From contig OZ247430.1 of NCBI GenBank assembly GCA_965232895.1, forward strand, positions 1,736,001-1,800,000: a stretch of 64,000 nucleotides of DNA, written 5' to 3'. Origin of the DNA: Bin87 sp965232895 (GTDB taxonomy: Bacteria > Chloroflexota > Dehalococcoidia > Lucifugimonadales > UBA3495). Under the pieces are notes generated by a model. The model did not search any database and was not told the DNA's origin. It worked only from the letters and a program-made list of their open reading frames with translations. A program made the translations under genes and the position numbers. Shown piece by piece: positions 25,509 to 34,899 of the stretch (position 1 is the stretch's first letter; the number at the start of each line of letters is the position of its first letter).

Positions 25509-27491
25509 TCAGCCGTCCTTGAGGGCAACCAGCGTCCGGTCCACGTCCTCGGCCTCCAGCGACAGCCGCTCCCATTCGTCCCACAGCGACTGCTCCTCCT
25601 CCTTGAGCAGCTGGTACCGCTGACCGGTATCTTCCAACTGGCTCCGGTCGTCGAATTGCTCGGGGTTGGCGAACATCGCTTCCAGCTCCGACGTAACGGC
25701 TTCGCGCTCGGTGATCGCGGCGCCGATCTCGTCGATGCGCGTCGCCAACTGCCGGGCCTTGCGGCTCAAGGCCCGTTCCTCTTCTTCTCTGGCGCTGAGG
25801 GGCCGTCGCGACCTGCCCCTGGTTGAGGCTTTTTCTGGAGTGCTGCCAGGGTTTGAGTCGGCAGCCGGGGCCGCGGGTTTCGCCTCCGCCTCCTGCTGCT
25901 TGCGATACAGATAGCCGTCGTAGTCGCCGGGATACACCCGGGGCAACCCGCCGTCGATCTCGATGATCTTGTTGGCCACCTGCCGGATCAGGGTGCGGTC
26001 GTGGGTCACCAGGCAGATGGAGCCCTGGTAGTCGCCGAGCGCGTCGGCCAGGATCTCACGGGAGGTGATGTCCAGGTGGTTGGTCGGCTCGTCCATCAGC
26101 AGGAAATTGCTGGGCTGCAGCAGCAACTTGGCCAGCGCCATACGGGCCTTTTCACCGCCGGACAACACCGAGATCGGCTTGAGAATATCGTCACCGCTGA
26201 ACAGAAAACCGCCCAGGATGGTGCGCAGGCTCTGCTCCGACTCGGCTGGCGCGGCCTCCTGCAATTCTTCCAGCGCGGTGTTGTCGGGGTGCAGCAGGTC
26301 CAGGACGTGCTGCGCGTAGTAGGCGGTGGTCACGTTGTGGCCGAGCTTGCGCTGGCCTTGATCGATGGGCAGCGCTCCGGCAAGAATCTTCAGCAACGTC
26401 GATTTGCCGGCGCCGTTCGGGCCGACCAGCGCAACACGATCCCCGCGCTCCAGCGTCAGGTTCAACCCGCGATACACCACGTTGTCGCCGTAGGACTTGG
26501 CTACATTGTCCAGCCGGATAATGTCGGAACCGCTGCGCGGAGGTTCCGGGAACGAGTAGTTGACCTTGCGGGTCGCCCGCGGCAGTTCGATGACCTCGAT
26601 CTTGTCCAGCTGCTTCAGGCGGCTTTGCACCTGCCGCGCCTTGGTCGCCTTGTAGCGGAACCGTTCGACGAAGCGCATCTGCCGCTGCATCTCGCGCTCC
26701 TGGCGGGCGGCGGCCGCCTGCTTGACTTCCAGCGCGCGTTCCCGGGCGAGCAGGTAATCGTCGTAGTTGCCGTGATGATGCACGGCCTCTCCCGGCTCGA
26801 TGGCCAGGATCCGGTTGGCGACCTGGTTCAGGAAGGCGCGGTCGTGGGACGTTATCACCACTCCACCGGGGAACGCCGAGAGGTACTTCTCAAACCATAG
26901 GTTGGCCTCGAGATCCAGGTGGTTCGTGGGCTCGTCCAGCAGGAGGACGTCCGGGTTTCGGAACAGCAGGCGAGCCAGTTCGGCCCGCATGATCCAGCCG
27001 CCGCTGAACTCGCGCATGTCGCGGGAGAAGTCGCTATCCTTGAAGCCCAGGCCGGACAGGATCGCCTTCGCCTCGTGGTCGCGGTCGGCGCCGCCGGCAG
27101 CTTCCAGTTCTGCGTCCAGCCGAGCAAGGCGGTCCATCAGTTCCCGTTGCTCCGCCGGATCGGTGGTCGAGGACAAAGCATCCCTGGCAGCGGCTATCCG
27201 GCCGGACAGATCGACCACTTCCCAGTCGGCGTTCAGTACCTCCTCGAGCAACGACCGGCCCGCGAATGAGCCCGGCTCCTGCTTGAGGTATCCCACCGTA
27301 GTGCTGCGACGCCCGGAGATGGAGCCGGAATCCGGGAGGGTATCGCCGGCGAGGATGTCGAGGAGCGTGGTCTTGCCCGAACCGTTGGCCCCGATCAACG
27401 CGATGCGGTCGCCGGCCGCCATGGACAGGTTTAACCCGCCGAACAGGGTGCGCTCGGAATAAGCTTTGCTGATGTCGGATGCGTAGAGCAT
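25509..27491 (-). CDS. ABC-F family ATPase (Uup/YheS/ABCF3-like)
   Basis: This 660-residue soluble protein has two ABC domains and no membrane part. In the first, Walker A is GANGSGKTTLL, the signature is FSGGWIMR and Walker B is VLLLDEPTNHLD. In the second, Walker A is GPNGAGKSTLL, the signature is LSGGEKARMAL and Walker B is FLLMDEPTNHLD. The basic linker between them (RQMRFVERFRYKATKARQVQ) is the P-site interaction motif region of ABC-F proteins. A charged linker (PAAPAADSNPGSTPEKASTR) leads to a C-terminal coiled coil. ABC-F proteins act on the ribosome (translation control or antibiotic protection). The domain order fits the Uup/YheS group more than a resistance factor. It starts at ATG 27491, directly after a start-proximal gap to dodecin. 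Confidence 0.92.
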   Translation of the reverse strand: MLYASDISKAYSERTLFGGLNLSMAAGDRIALIGANGSGKTTLLDILAGDTLPDSGSISGRRSTTVGYLKQEPGSFAGRSLLEEVLNADWEVVDLSGRIAAARDALSSTTDPAEQRELMDRLARLDAELEAAGGADRDHEAKAILSGLGFKDSDFSRDMREFSGGWIMRAELARLLFRNPDVLLLDEPTNHLDLEANLWFEKYLSAFPGGVVITSHDRAFLNQVANRILAIEPGEAVHHHGNYDDYLLARERALEVKQAAAARQEREMQRQMRFVERFRYKATKARQVQSRLKQLDKIEVIELPRATRKVNYSFPEPPRSGSDIIRLDNVAKSYGDNVVYRGLNLTLERGDRVALVGPNGAGKSTLLKILAGALPIDQGQRKLGHNVTTAYYAQHVLDLLHPDNTALEELQEAAPAESEQSLRTILGGFLFSGDDILKPISVLSGGEKARMALAKLLLQPSNFLLMDEPTNHLDITSREILADALGDYQGSICLVTHDRTLIRQVANKIIEIDGGLPRVYPGDYDGYLYRKQQEAEAKPAAPAADSNPGSTPEKASTRGRSRRPLSAREEEERALSRKARQLATRIDEIGAAITEREAVTSELEAMFANPEQFDDRSQLEDTGQRYQLLKEEEQSLWDEWERLSLEAEDVDRTLVALKDG

Positions 27492-27622
27492 GGGTGTGCA
27501 CCAGGGCAGATTTCAGCCGTCAGTTGTTCACGCGTCCTGTCACGTCGATCCGCGTCAGACACGCCGAAATCACGCCCGCCACCGGTGGCGGGCGCTGTTT
27601 CCAAATAGGAATTGCGGAGGGT

Positions 27623-27856
27623 TCAGTCTTCGCGGATATCTTCACCGGCGTCCACGCGGAACCCAACGCCCACCTTGACCTGGTACCAGTTGGCCTTTCC
27701 ATCGGAGATGGTGCCGCGGATTTCCTTCACCTCGAACCAGTCCAGGTTGCGGATCGTTTGGGCCGCCCGCGCGATCGCGCCGTCAACGGCCTCCTGGATG
27801 TTGGCGCTGGAGGATCCCACCAGCTCGATTACTTTGTAAGTACTTCCGACTGCCAT
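27623..27856 (-). CDS. Dodecin family flavin-binding protein
   Basis: This 77-residue protein matches dodecin, which forms a hollow dodecamer that stores or buffers flavins. The family pattern is seen in YKVIELVGSSSANIQEAVDG, AIARAAQTIRNLDWFEVKEI, and RGTISDGKANWYQVKVGVGF. The tryptophan of LDWFEV is the residue that stacks on flavin. A GGAG box lies about 9 bases before the ATG. It lies upstream of the ABC-F gene on the same strand, with a 131-base gap. The flavin role fits the many flavin enzymes in the window. Confidence 0.92.
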   Translation of the reverse strand: MAVGSTYKVIELVGSSSANIQEAVDGAIARAAQTIRNLDWFEVKEIRGTISDGKANWYQVKVGVGFRVDAGEDIRED

Positions 27857-27897
27857 TTCTCACTCCGTTATGTTTGAGGGTTTTGTAGTTTTCGCGC

Positions 27898-27925
27898 TTG
27901 CAGTAATCGCGCCAAAGTATAATAT
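27898..27925 (+). promoter_or_regulatory. Possible promoter for the MetE-like gene
   Basis: TTGCAG (27898-27903) and TAATAT (27920-27925) are separated by 16 bases; an overlapping TATAAT starts at 27918. It points toward the MetE-like gene at 28118, giving a leader of about 190 bases. The divergent dodecin gene could use the same AT-rich core on the other strand. Confidence 0.35.
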
Positions 27926-28117
27926 TCGCCGTGGCCCGATTGAGCAACAAGGGCAACGGTCCGGTTTCGCCGCAAACTGCTCCCGAGGACCCATCCCGGC
28001 AAACTGAACCCGTACCGGCTTCCGGTACGCATGCCCGCTCCGGCCAAAGTCCCGCCTGGCCCATCGTGTGGCCGGGGTCGTTGTCAAGAGTTCCGACCAC
28101 GCGAGGTAGAGTCGCCC

Positions 28118-29264
28118 ATGAAACGCAGTGAAACTCGCATCCTAACCACTCACACCGGCAGTCTGCCCCGGCCGGAAGGGCTGGTGGCGATGCTTGGCTC
28201 CGTGGCGCGCGGCGAACCGGCAGACGAGGAGGCTCTATACGCTGCATCCCCGCCAGGCCACCGCCGGAGTCGTCGCCGCGCAGCTGGACGCCGGCGTCGA
28301 TGTCATCAACAACGGCGAGCAGTCCCGCGTCAGCTTCTCCACCTACGTCACGCAGCGGATGTCCGGATTCGGCGGTTCCTGGACCCGTCGCGGCCACCGG
28401 GACCAGAACGAGTTCCCCGGGTTGGCGCGACCTCGCGTGGTACAGCTGATGCGCGACGTTCCCACCTGCGTGGGCCCGCTGTCCTACGAGCGGCTGGACC
28501 TGGTCGAACGGGAATGCCGGGAGTTCCTCGATGCGGTGGGTTCCGCCGACGGCCAGCCCGAAGACCTTTTCATGACCGCCGCGTCGCCCGGCATCGTCGC
28601 CCTGACCCTGGCCAATCGCTACTACGACAGCCACGATGATTACGTCTTTGCCCTGGCCGAGGAACTGCGCAAGGAATACGAGATCATCGTCGCCAGTGGC
28701 CTGACGCTGCAACTGGATTGCCCGGATCTCGCAATGGAGCGGCACATCTCCTACCAGGACGAACCCCTGTCGGCCTTCCGGTCCGTCGTGGCGCTGCACG
28801 TCCGCGCCATCAACCACGCCCTGGCCAACATCCCCCGGGACCGGGTGCGCCTGCACGTGTGCTGGGGGAACAGCGAGGGCCCGCACCAGTACGACGTGCC
28901 GCTGGAGGACATCGTAGACCTGCTCTACGAGGCCAACGTCGGCGCCCTGGTGATGGAGATGGCCAACCCGCGCCATGCCCACGAGCACCGCGTGTACCGC
29001 GACCTGCCGCTGCCCGAGGGGATGTTGCTCGTCGCCGGCGTCATCGACACCAAGACCAACTATGTGGAGCACCCCCGGCTGGTGGCCGACCGCCTGCGCC
29101 AGGCCGTGGCCGCCGCCGGAGGCGACCCCACGCGCGTGCTGGCCGGAAGCGACTGCGGGTTCGACACCAGCGCCGGTTCCAACCGGGTGGAGGCCGGCAT
29201 CGTCTGGCTCAAGCTGCGGGCCATGCGCGAGGGCGCGGACATCGCCAGCCGGGAACTTTTCTGA
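28118..29264 (+). pseudogene. MetE C-terminal-like (cobalamin-independent methionine synthase II family) gene with one frameshift
   Basis: The start frame gives MKRSETRILTTHTGSLPRPE and runs to DEEALYAA; the rest of the family reads on in another frame from RQATAGVVAAQLDAG. The frames join if one C is removed from the run CCCC at 28248-28251. The joined product (~381 residues) resembles the methionine synthase II family. INNGEQSR and HVCWGNSEGPH carry typical residues, as do MEMANPRH and AGSDCGFDT near the end. These proteins use methyl donors other than methionine-synthase substrates in some lineages, so the exact reaction is uncertain. The single homopolymer indel may be a true mutation or a sequencing error. 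An amidohydrolase follows after 76 bases. Confidence 0.75.
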
Positions 29265-29340
29265 AAGCCGCCCATACCGCCAATGATGCCGTAAGATTGG
29301 CGTTGTCCCGTTGTGGACAATCCCTCAAGGAGTGGAACCC

Positions 29341-30165
29341 ATGATCATCGACACCCACACCCACGTGGTCAGCAGCGACCGAACCGCACACCCACTGCAC
29401 CCCGACGCCAGCGGCTGGTCCCTCGAGGTCAGCAACAACGTCGAAGACCTGATCAAGGAGATGGACTCTGCCGGCGTGGAGTGCGCCACCCTGGTGCAGC
29501 CCAACGGCACCTACGGCCTCGACAACTCCTACCAGTGCGATAGTGCCCTACAGTATGCGCCCCGCACCGTCGCCGTCGGCATCCTCGATCCGGCGACCGA
29601 CGATGCCGCCGACAAGCTGACCTACTGGACCGACGAGCGCGGCATGTGGGGCGTCCGCCTGCAGAGCCAGGCCGAGCCCGACGATCCTCGCTGCGACGCC
29701 CTGTGGGACCGCGCCGAGTCGCTCGGCATTCCCATCTCCATCGGTGGCGGCGGAACCGCAGACCGGGTCAATCGTATGCGCAACATCGGCGCGCGACACC
29801 CCAACGTCCAGTTCGCTCCCGACCACTTCGCCGGCTGGAGCAACTCCGCCGACAAGGCGGGCATGACCGCGGCCCTGGAGGACTTGGCCAGTCTGCCCAA
29901 CGCCCACCTGCGCTACTCCAGCACCAGCCTGGGGCCCTACGCCGACCTGTCCGACGACGAGAAGGACCTGTTCCGCCGCGTCATCGAGGCGTTCAGCCCC
30001 CGCCGCATGATGTGGGGCTCCAACTTCCCGTCTTCCCGCGCCGGCGGTTTCATCGGCCAGGTTGAACTGGGCAAGACTGCCCTGCCCTGGCTCTCCGCCG
30101 AAGACCTCGACTGGATGATGGGCGGAGCCGCCGCCACCTTCTGGCCCATGCTGCAAGCGCCGTAG
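29341..30165 (+). CDS. Amidohydrolase family 2 (TIM-barrel)
   Basis: This 274-residue protein has the metal motif MIIDTHTHVVS, further histidine in FAPDHFAGWS and the C-terminal RRMMWGSNFP block of amidohydrolase-2 enzymes (decarboxylase/lactonase type). A SIGGGGTADRVNRMRN stretch covers the middle strand. The ATG at 29341 has AAGGAG 8 bases upstream; a 10-codon in-frame extension to 29311 is not needed. The family is shared with 12710-13726 and 48053-49069, but this member is shorter and more distant. It follows the MetE-like gene on the same strand, so co-transcription is possible. Confidence 0.85.
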   Translation: MIIDTHTHVVSSDRTAHPLHPDASGWSLEVSNNVEDLIKEMDSAGVECATLVQPNGTYGLDNSYQCDSALQYAPRTVAVGILDPATDDAADKLTYWTDERGMWGVRLQSQAEPDDPRCDALWDRAESLGIPISIGGGGTADRVNRMRNIGARHPNVQFAPDHFAGWSNSADKAGMTAALEDLASLPNAHLRYSSTSLGPYADLSDDEKDLFRRVIEAFSPRRMMWGSNFPSSRAGGFIGQVELGKTALPWLSAEDLDWMMGGAAATFWPMLQAP

Positions 30166-30206
30166 GGCACACAAGTCCGGCGCCGGCGCCGCGCGGGGAG
30201 CCGAGT

Positions 30207-30464
30207 ATGAACCAAATCCGGCGGGAGATAGCAACGGCGCTTCAAGTGGAACTGTCGCCGTGGCGCTTCGCCAGCGCGCGGGGGACTGGCCGCCGCCAAT
30301 TCCTGCGCCTGATGGCGGCCGGCGGCGCCACCGCGGTACTGGCCGCCGGCGCCGACATCAGGCCGTCCGAGGGGGCTTGTGCGCGTATGTTGCGTGATCT
30401 TGAGGAATCTGTACGTATCTTCGTTCAAGGACGCCGGTTTCGTCGTGCATTGCGACTCAGTTGA
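30207..30464 (+). CDS. Truncated Tat-signal-like ORF
   Basis: This 85-residue frame has a ribosome site (GGGGAG, 6-7 bases before the ATG) and a twin-arginine motif RRQFLRLMAAGG followed by a hydrophobic stretch (ATAVLAAGA). After about residue 55 the sequence becomes basic and unlike a mature protein (MLRDLEESVRIFVQGRRF). It looks like the 5' end of an exported protein gene whose body has been lost. Nothing downstream to 31175 restores it. The family cannot be named. Confidence 0.45.
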   Translation: MNQIRREIATALQVELSPWRFASARGTGRRQFLRLMAAGGATAVLAAGADIRPSEGACARMLRDLEESVRIFVQGRRFRRALRLS

Positions 30465-30689
30465 TCGTCCTTGGCCGCGCGGTCTGATGGTTGCAGAGCT
30501 GACCTTGGCTGCTCACCGAGGTGTTTCGTTCTATGAAAACCGGAAATCGCGCCAGATTGGAAAGTGCTGTGGTGCGGCTGAAACACTTTATGTAGCGCGC
30601 TTGCCGGTCGGGATACCGCTATGGGCATTCGGACTGCCTGACGTGTCCGCACGCGAGCGGGATGTCTGGCGGCGATACCGCCTTGTTTG

Positions 30690-30855
30690 ACAGCGGGTCA
30701 ATCCGTCCATAGACTGCACGGCCCAATGAAACGGCCCCGGTGCTGTGAACACCGAGACCGCGGTCGATGGGGAATTCGGCTCCGCCATCGGGCACAATGT
30801 TAGCCCTGTGCCCTCTGCGTGTCCAGCCCTGTCGTTCCGACGGCGGGGCTTTTTC
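30690..30855 (+). ncRNA. Candidate structured RNA ending in an intrinsic terminator
   Basis: In a gene-poor stretch (30465-31175) several hairpins follow one another: CGGTG/CACCG (30738-30754), GGGCACA/TGTGCCC (30790-30813), and a final 11-bp stem AGCCCTGTCGT/ACGGCGGGGCT (30825-30850, two G-U pairs, TCCG loop) followed by TTTTT. The final unit is a good intrinsic terminator. No ORF in the region has family-like sequence. A small RNA or leader transcript is inferred only from structure. The rest of the region, 30465-30689 and 30856-31175, holds nothing else I can name. Confidence 0.35.
30825..30855 (+). terminator. Intrinsic terminator
   Basis: An 11-bp stem (with two G-U pairs) and a TCCG tetraloop are followed by five T. 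It has no annotated gene within 350 bases upstream, apart from the truncated Tat-like ORF and the candidate RNA. Confidence 0.65.
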
Positions 30856-31175
30856 GTCGGCTGTGCGCCGACCGGTGCCGCGTGTTGTGAAACGCGCGGT
30901 TTCCAAGGGACGCCGCAGTTAGCGGGGTCATTCGTCCTGTCGGTCGGCGCAGCCAACCGCGAAGGTTGTTTGTATGCGAGAACGGTAGCCGGGAGTTTTT
31001 TGGCCGGTGCGTGGCAGGGCCCTTGAGTGGACGAGTTCTGACTTCGTTTGCCTTGCGGTTCATTGCCTGATCCAGTCTGGCCTTGGGTGATGTCCACGCT
31101 TTTCCACGTCCGACTGGACCGAATCTATGACGGACTTGCCCGAGTCGGACGACCAACTGGGAGACATTGAAATTC

Positions 31176-34100
31176 ATGAAAACCACAAGAACGAAAATCC
31201 GAATGCTGACAATTGGGTTTACCTTGGCGATGCTGGCTTTGACGCTGTATGCGCTTCTCGACTCTGAGCGGTCGGCTTTTGCTGCCGTACTTGGTCAGGG
31301 TGATCCGACTCGGCCTGCCACCGTTGACCCAGGACCTGGTACGGTGTTCATCAGCCCCGAGTTGTGGGGCATCTTGCAAAAGCAGTCTATCGGCGGCGAA
31401 GTACCGGAGACGGTACACGTTGACGTCGACACCTTGACCAACGTGAAAGTCAAACCAAGCCTTGCCAAGCACATCAATGAAGTCGGAGGAAAGCGGGTCA
31501 AGAAGACCAACGCTTGGAAGATACCGACGGACCGCGCCCTGGAAATCGTCCAACGAGCGGACGTGTACTACGTCGCTCTGGTTCAGGATCGGGTGCCGGC
31601 CCCCAACCCGCGTCTGAACGAACCCCTGAACAACGTGATGACGGCCATCGCCAACGGCATCCCTGCCGTCGACGCCGTTCAGTACGCATTTCCCGCCCGG
31701 GACAACCAACTGGTGGTGGAGGTCATTACGCCTGACGTCAATATGGCGACTGCGGTGCAGGGGTGGTTGAAAGAAAAGATGGTGTACATCCCGGAGTACC
31801 AGCGCACGGAGAAAAGTAATGACCGGATATTCGGCCTGCTGATTTCAGCCGAGGTACTATCGGAGCTACTGGAGAACCACAGTACGGTCAAGGCCCGGTC
31901 CATGAGCGCAGTGGGCGACCTGTTGCCGCTGACCCGCAGCCGTTGGCCGGACGATTCGCTGGCCTTTGAGAAGGGCGTGGTGGATACGTTCCTGCCACCA
32001 CCGCCAAAGTTTTACTCGGCAGTTACCCCGACGGCCAAGGAACAGAAGTATTTTGACGCCAGCGAAACTCTCGCCAAAAAGCGGCACAACGTTCAGTCGT
32101 GGCACGATGAGGGCTATGAGGGAGAAGGCATCACGGTCGGCATTATTGATTGGGGATACCGGGATTTTCATCGTCTGCCGGACATCCCATCGCTGACTAA
32201 AACGAGCGATGAGGATGAGATGAGCACTACGTACAACGCCTACTGCCAGAGCGTGTACGAGAGTATCCTGCCAAACTCTGGCTTTTTTCGAGGCAAGACC
32301 AGTCCTTGCGAGCCGGTTGCCGGGTTCGAGGCGTACAAGATGCGGCACGGCAACAACATTGCGGAACTGGTCAAGCGGATGGCACCCAAAGCCACGCTGC
32401 TGATGGCCCAAGCCAACTCACCGCGCCAAGTGTATAACGCTGCCGATTGGCTCAAGGACCGGGGCGCGGATGTCATAGTACACGCGGGGGGTTGGCAGTA
32501 TGATGGCCCCGGCGACGGAACATCGCCGCTGGACGTTGACCTGTACGACGACAATACTTGGTTGGGCACGGACCCGCACCACCCAGCGCGTTACTATCCG
32601 TCGCCTCTGGTCACGGTTGACGAAATCACCAAAGACAAAGGCCCAGTGTGGGTTAATGCCGCGGGTAACCATGAAAAATGGAGCCTGTGGGTGGACGAAC
32701 CCGGCATCATCACGAATATTGACACCGATGACAAGTTCTATGGAGCCATTGTCTTGGACCCCCGGAAGAGCGTCTCCAAAAACAACCGGAAGCGGACTTG
32801 TCAATACATCCCGATGAAGTCTGGTGAGATTATCTATTACGCGATGCGCTGGGCGGATACTTGGCCGGCTGGGGAAATGAAACTGGACTATGAATTGATC
32901 CAAGTTTTCCCATGGACACAGGCCAGAATCACCGGCCATCAGGATTCGTCAGACCATACTCAGTACCCGACGAACCATCCAGTGCGCCGTACTTCCAAGC
33001 AGCCGATCTCGCCTCTAAACTTGTGCCTGCGCATTTATAGTCGGTCCATCGATGGGGCAGTTCCCGAAGCCCCTGATTGGATACAGTTTCAGGCATTGGT
33101 CGCCAAACAAGCCGTAGAGGAGGGACCTACTTGGCGCGACGACGAGCCAGGGCGTTCCATCGTAAACCCGTCCGAAAGTGCTAACAAAGCGCTGCTTGCG
33201 GTCGGGGCGGCCAGCCTGCGAAAATCTCCCATCAAAGTGACCGATTTCAGCAGTCGCGGTTTCATATTTGATGACGATGACGTCATAACAGATGATACTT
33301 CCCATCTCATAAAGCCGGATGTGGTCGCCAGCACTGACGCTGCAACGCTCACCAAATGGCTGTGGGATTGCCGGGCCAAAGGTCAACATGCCCAACATTG
33401 TGGCGACGACCTGTACTTCACTGGCACCAGTGGGGCCACTGCTCATACTGGCGGCATCGCGGCACTGGTCGCGGAGTATCTGGAAGACGTGGCCGGGCCG
33501 TCTGGTTACGGTCCCGAGGACGTGGCCAATTTCCTGCGTGGCACCGCCAAAGACTTGAACGACACCGGGTCGGGACACGGGTTTGTCGAGCTGCCATGCT
33601 TCTCTGTTCCCAAACGGACCGCGACGTTCACGGTCAGTTCGCAGAGTTGGTCAAAGTCGGATTGCGATTCGGAGCGCCAGAGTGGGGCCAAGTCCGATTT
33701 CTACACGTTCAACTTGACTCAAACCCAGAACGTGTTGATTGGCGTCTCGTCTCTCAACAAGAACCCTTACATCTACTTGGTGGCGGGGCCGCACGCGGAG
33801 GGCGTGAAAATTGCCGAGGACACGTCCGAGATCGAGACATTGCTGGAAGCTGGTATGTACACGATTGAGGTCACTACCGAAGGCCGAAATTCGAATAAGT
33901 CCGGCACCTATACGTTGGAGGTGAGCAACTCAGATCCTTCGACCTATCTGTATTCCGATCCTAGCACCGTCGGGTTGACGGTGGGTGGCAGCACCAGATC
34001 TTTTCGGTTGTACAGTTCCGGCACCATCAAGGTGATCGCCAATCCAACCGAGAGAGACGAGGTATTGCAGATGACCACGTATGATCCGACCACCTCCAGC

Positions 34101-34250
34101 TGTTTTGCCAGTCAAAACCGGACGTCCTACCTTGTCAACTGGCAGTACGTTTACCTGAAGGGTTGCGCGGCGGGTGAAGGTGTGCTGGAACTCCGCGATC
34201 AGAGTACCGGCAATCTGCTGAACATCTACCGTATCAAGGTTACCGAGTAG
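31176..34250 (+). CDS. Secreted subtilisin-like serine protease (S8) with PPC domain
   Basis: This 1024-residue protein starts at ATG 31176 (GGGAG at 31159-31163; a TTG at 31167 is less likely) with a signal/anchor segment (about residues 8-32). A ~270-residue N-terminal region, perhaps a propeptide, precedes the subtilase domain. The catalytic residues are Asp325 (GIIDWGY), His391 (KMRHGNN), Asn498 as oxyanion (VNAAGNH) and Ser752 (FTGTSGATAH). The serine motif lacks the usual Pro (GTSMAAP is expected) but keeps the order. A large insertion separates Asn498 from Ser752. A pre-peptidase C-terminal (PPC) domain covers about residues 830-925, and a ~90-residue end domain has two cysteine sites. 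An extracellular protein-degrading role is likely. Codon use looks less GC-rich than in the neighbours. Confidence 0.85.
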   Translation: MKTTRTKIRMLTIGFTLAMLALTLYALLDSERSAFAAVLGQGDPTRPATVDPGPGTVFISPELWGILQKQSIGGEVPETVHVDVDTLTNVKVKPSLAKHINEVGGKRVKKTNAWKIPTDRALEIVQRADVYYVALVQDRVPAPNPRLNEPLNNVMTAIANGIPAVDAVQYAFPARDNQLVVEVITPDVNMATAVQGWLKEKMVYIPEYQRTEKSNDRIFGLLISAEVLSELLENHSTVKARSMSAVGDLLPLTRSRWPDDSLAFEKGVVDTFLPPPPKFYSAVTPTAKEQKYFDASETLAKKRHNVQSWHDEGYEGEGITVGIIDWGYRDFHRLPDIPSLTKTSDEDEMSTTYNAYCQSVYESILPNSGFFRGKTSPCEPVAGFEAYKMRHGNNIAELVKRMAPKATLLMAQANSPRQVYNAADWLKDRGADVIVHAGGWQYDGPGDGTSPLDVDLYDDNTWLGTDPHHPARYYPSPLVTVDEITKDKGPVWVNAAGNHEKWSLWVDEPGIITNIDTDDKFYGAIVLDPRKSVSKNNRKRTCQYIPMKSGEIIYYAMRWADTWPAGEMKLDYELIQVFPWTQARITGHQDSSDHTQYPTNHPVRRTSKQPISPLNLCLRIYSRSIDGAVPEAPDWIQFQALVAKQAVEEGPTWRDDEPGRSIVNPSESANKALLAVGAASLRKSPIKVTDFSSRGFIFDDDDVITDDTSHLIKPDVVASTDAATLTKWLWDCRAKGQHAQHCGDDLYFTGTSGATAHTGGIAALVAEYLEDVAGPSGYGPEDVANFLRGTAKDLNDTGSGHGFVELPCFSVPKRTATFTVSSQSWSKSDCDSERQSGAKSDFYTFNLTQTQNVLIGVSSLNKNPYIYLVAGPHAEGVKIAEDTSEIETLLEAGMYTIEVTTEGRNSNKSGTYTLEVSNSDPSTYLYSDPSTVGLTVGGSTRSFRLYSSGTIKVIANPTERDEVLQMTTYDPTTSSCFASQNRTSYLVNWQYVYLKGCAAGEGVLELRDQSTGNLLNIYRIKVTE

Positions 34251-34276
34251 TTAGGCCCGCGGCGGTCCCAGATTGA

Positions 34277-34312
34277 GCCGGGGTTTCGTTGCTCGACCCC
34301 CCGGCCTTTCTT
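34277..34312 (+). terminator. Intrinsic terminator after the subtilase gene
   Basis: The arms GCCGGGG (34277-34283) and CCCCGGC (34299-34305) are followed by CTTTCTT. The hairpin starts 27 bases after the stop codon. Confidence 0.7.
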
Positions 34313-34393
34313 GCAAGCCGATTTGACGGGCCTACGGTACTTCAGTCAGACTGATTCCGTCGTTTGTAACCTTGACCTGAGAGGAGCGTGGAA

Positions 34394-34813
34394 ATGAGCG
34401 ATACAAGCGAATGGTGGTGGGTGTTTCAGTACGTTCCATGGGTTTGTATGGCTTACGTTCCTGGATGTGGCTTAGTGCTGCTGTCTTTCTGGTTCATCGG
34501 GATGCAGGTCATTGCCGGAATGATTGCCGGCTATCGTACTAGCGCTAGGACAGGCAACCTTGTTCCGGGGTGGGGTCTGCTAGTTGGGGCGGGAATCGGG
34601 TTCCTGTCGATGTTCGCGTACTTGGTTTTGCGAGTACTGGTGAATGAGACGATGCACAACAGGCATCACATTGACGACTACGTTGATCCGATCTTCAATT
34701 ACTTCGTGCCGCCGCTGACGGTGATAATCGTGGTCGTGGCGACGTGGTTGCTGTGTCGTCGATGGCCCAAGCTCAAAGCGCTGGCGAGAGGGGTCCGGCG
34801 AGGTTCGGGATAA
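34394..34813 (+). CDS. Small membrane protein with three helices, unknown
   Basis: This 139-residue protein has three hydrophobic segments (WVCMAYVPGCGLVLLSFWFI, LLVGAGIGFLSMFAYLVLRV and FVPPLTVIIVVVATWLLC) and a basic C-terminus (RRWPKLKALARGVRRGSG). The ATG at 34394 has AGGAG 7 bases upstream; a GTG at 34388 is too near the ribosome site. I do not recognise the family. It is separated from the subtilase by a terminator, so it is likely transcribed alone. Confidence 0.5.
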   Translation: MSDTSEWWWVFQYVPWVCMAYVPGCGLVLLSFWFIGMQVIAGMIAGYRTSARTGNLVPGWGLLVGAGIGFLSMFAYLVLRVLVNETMHNRHHIDDYVDPIFNYFVPPLTVIIVVVATWLLCRRWPKLKALARGVRRGSG

Positions 34814-34899
34814 GCTCCTGTGTCCCAGTCGTGACTGCCTTAATCTTGGACTTGGCCGGGACGATGATTTCCGGATTTCACAATTCCGGAATCCGTCAC

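Noticed and set aside
25083..25826. Plus-strand frame of 247 codons beside the ABC-F gene
   Set aside because: It overlaps the ABC-F gene on the other strand, and the minus-strand mutase remnant explains the rest.
30588..31097. 169-codon minus-strand frame in the gene-poor stretch
   Set aside because: No domain-like pattern and no ribosome site. The composition is Pro/Arg/Thr-rich, as expected by chance in GC-rich DNA.
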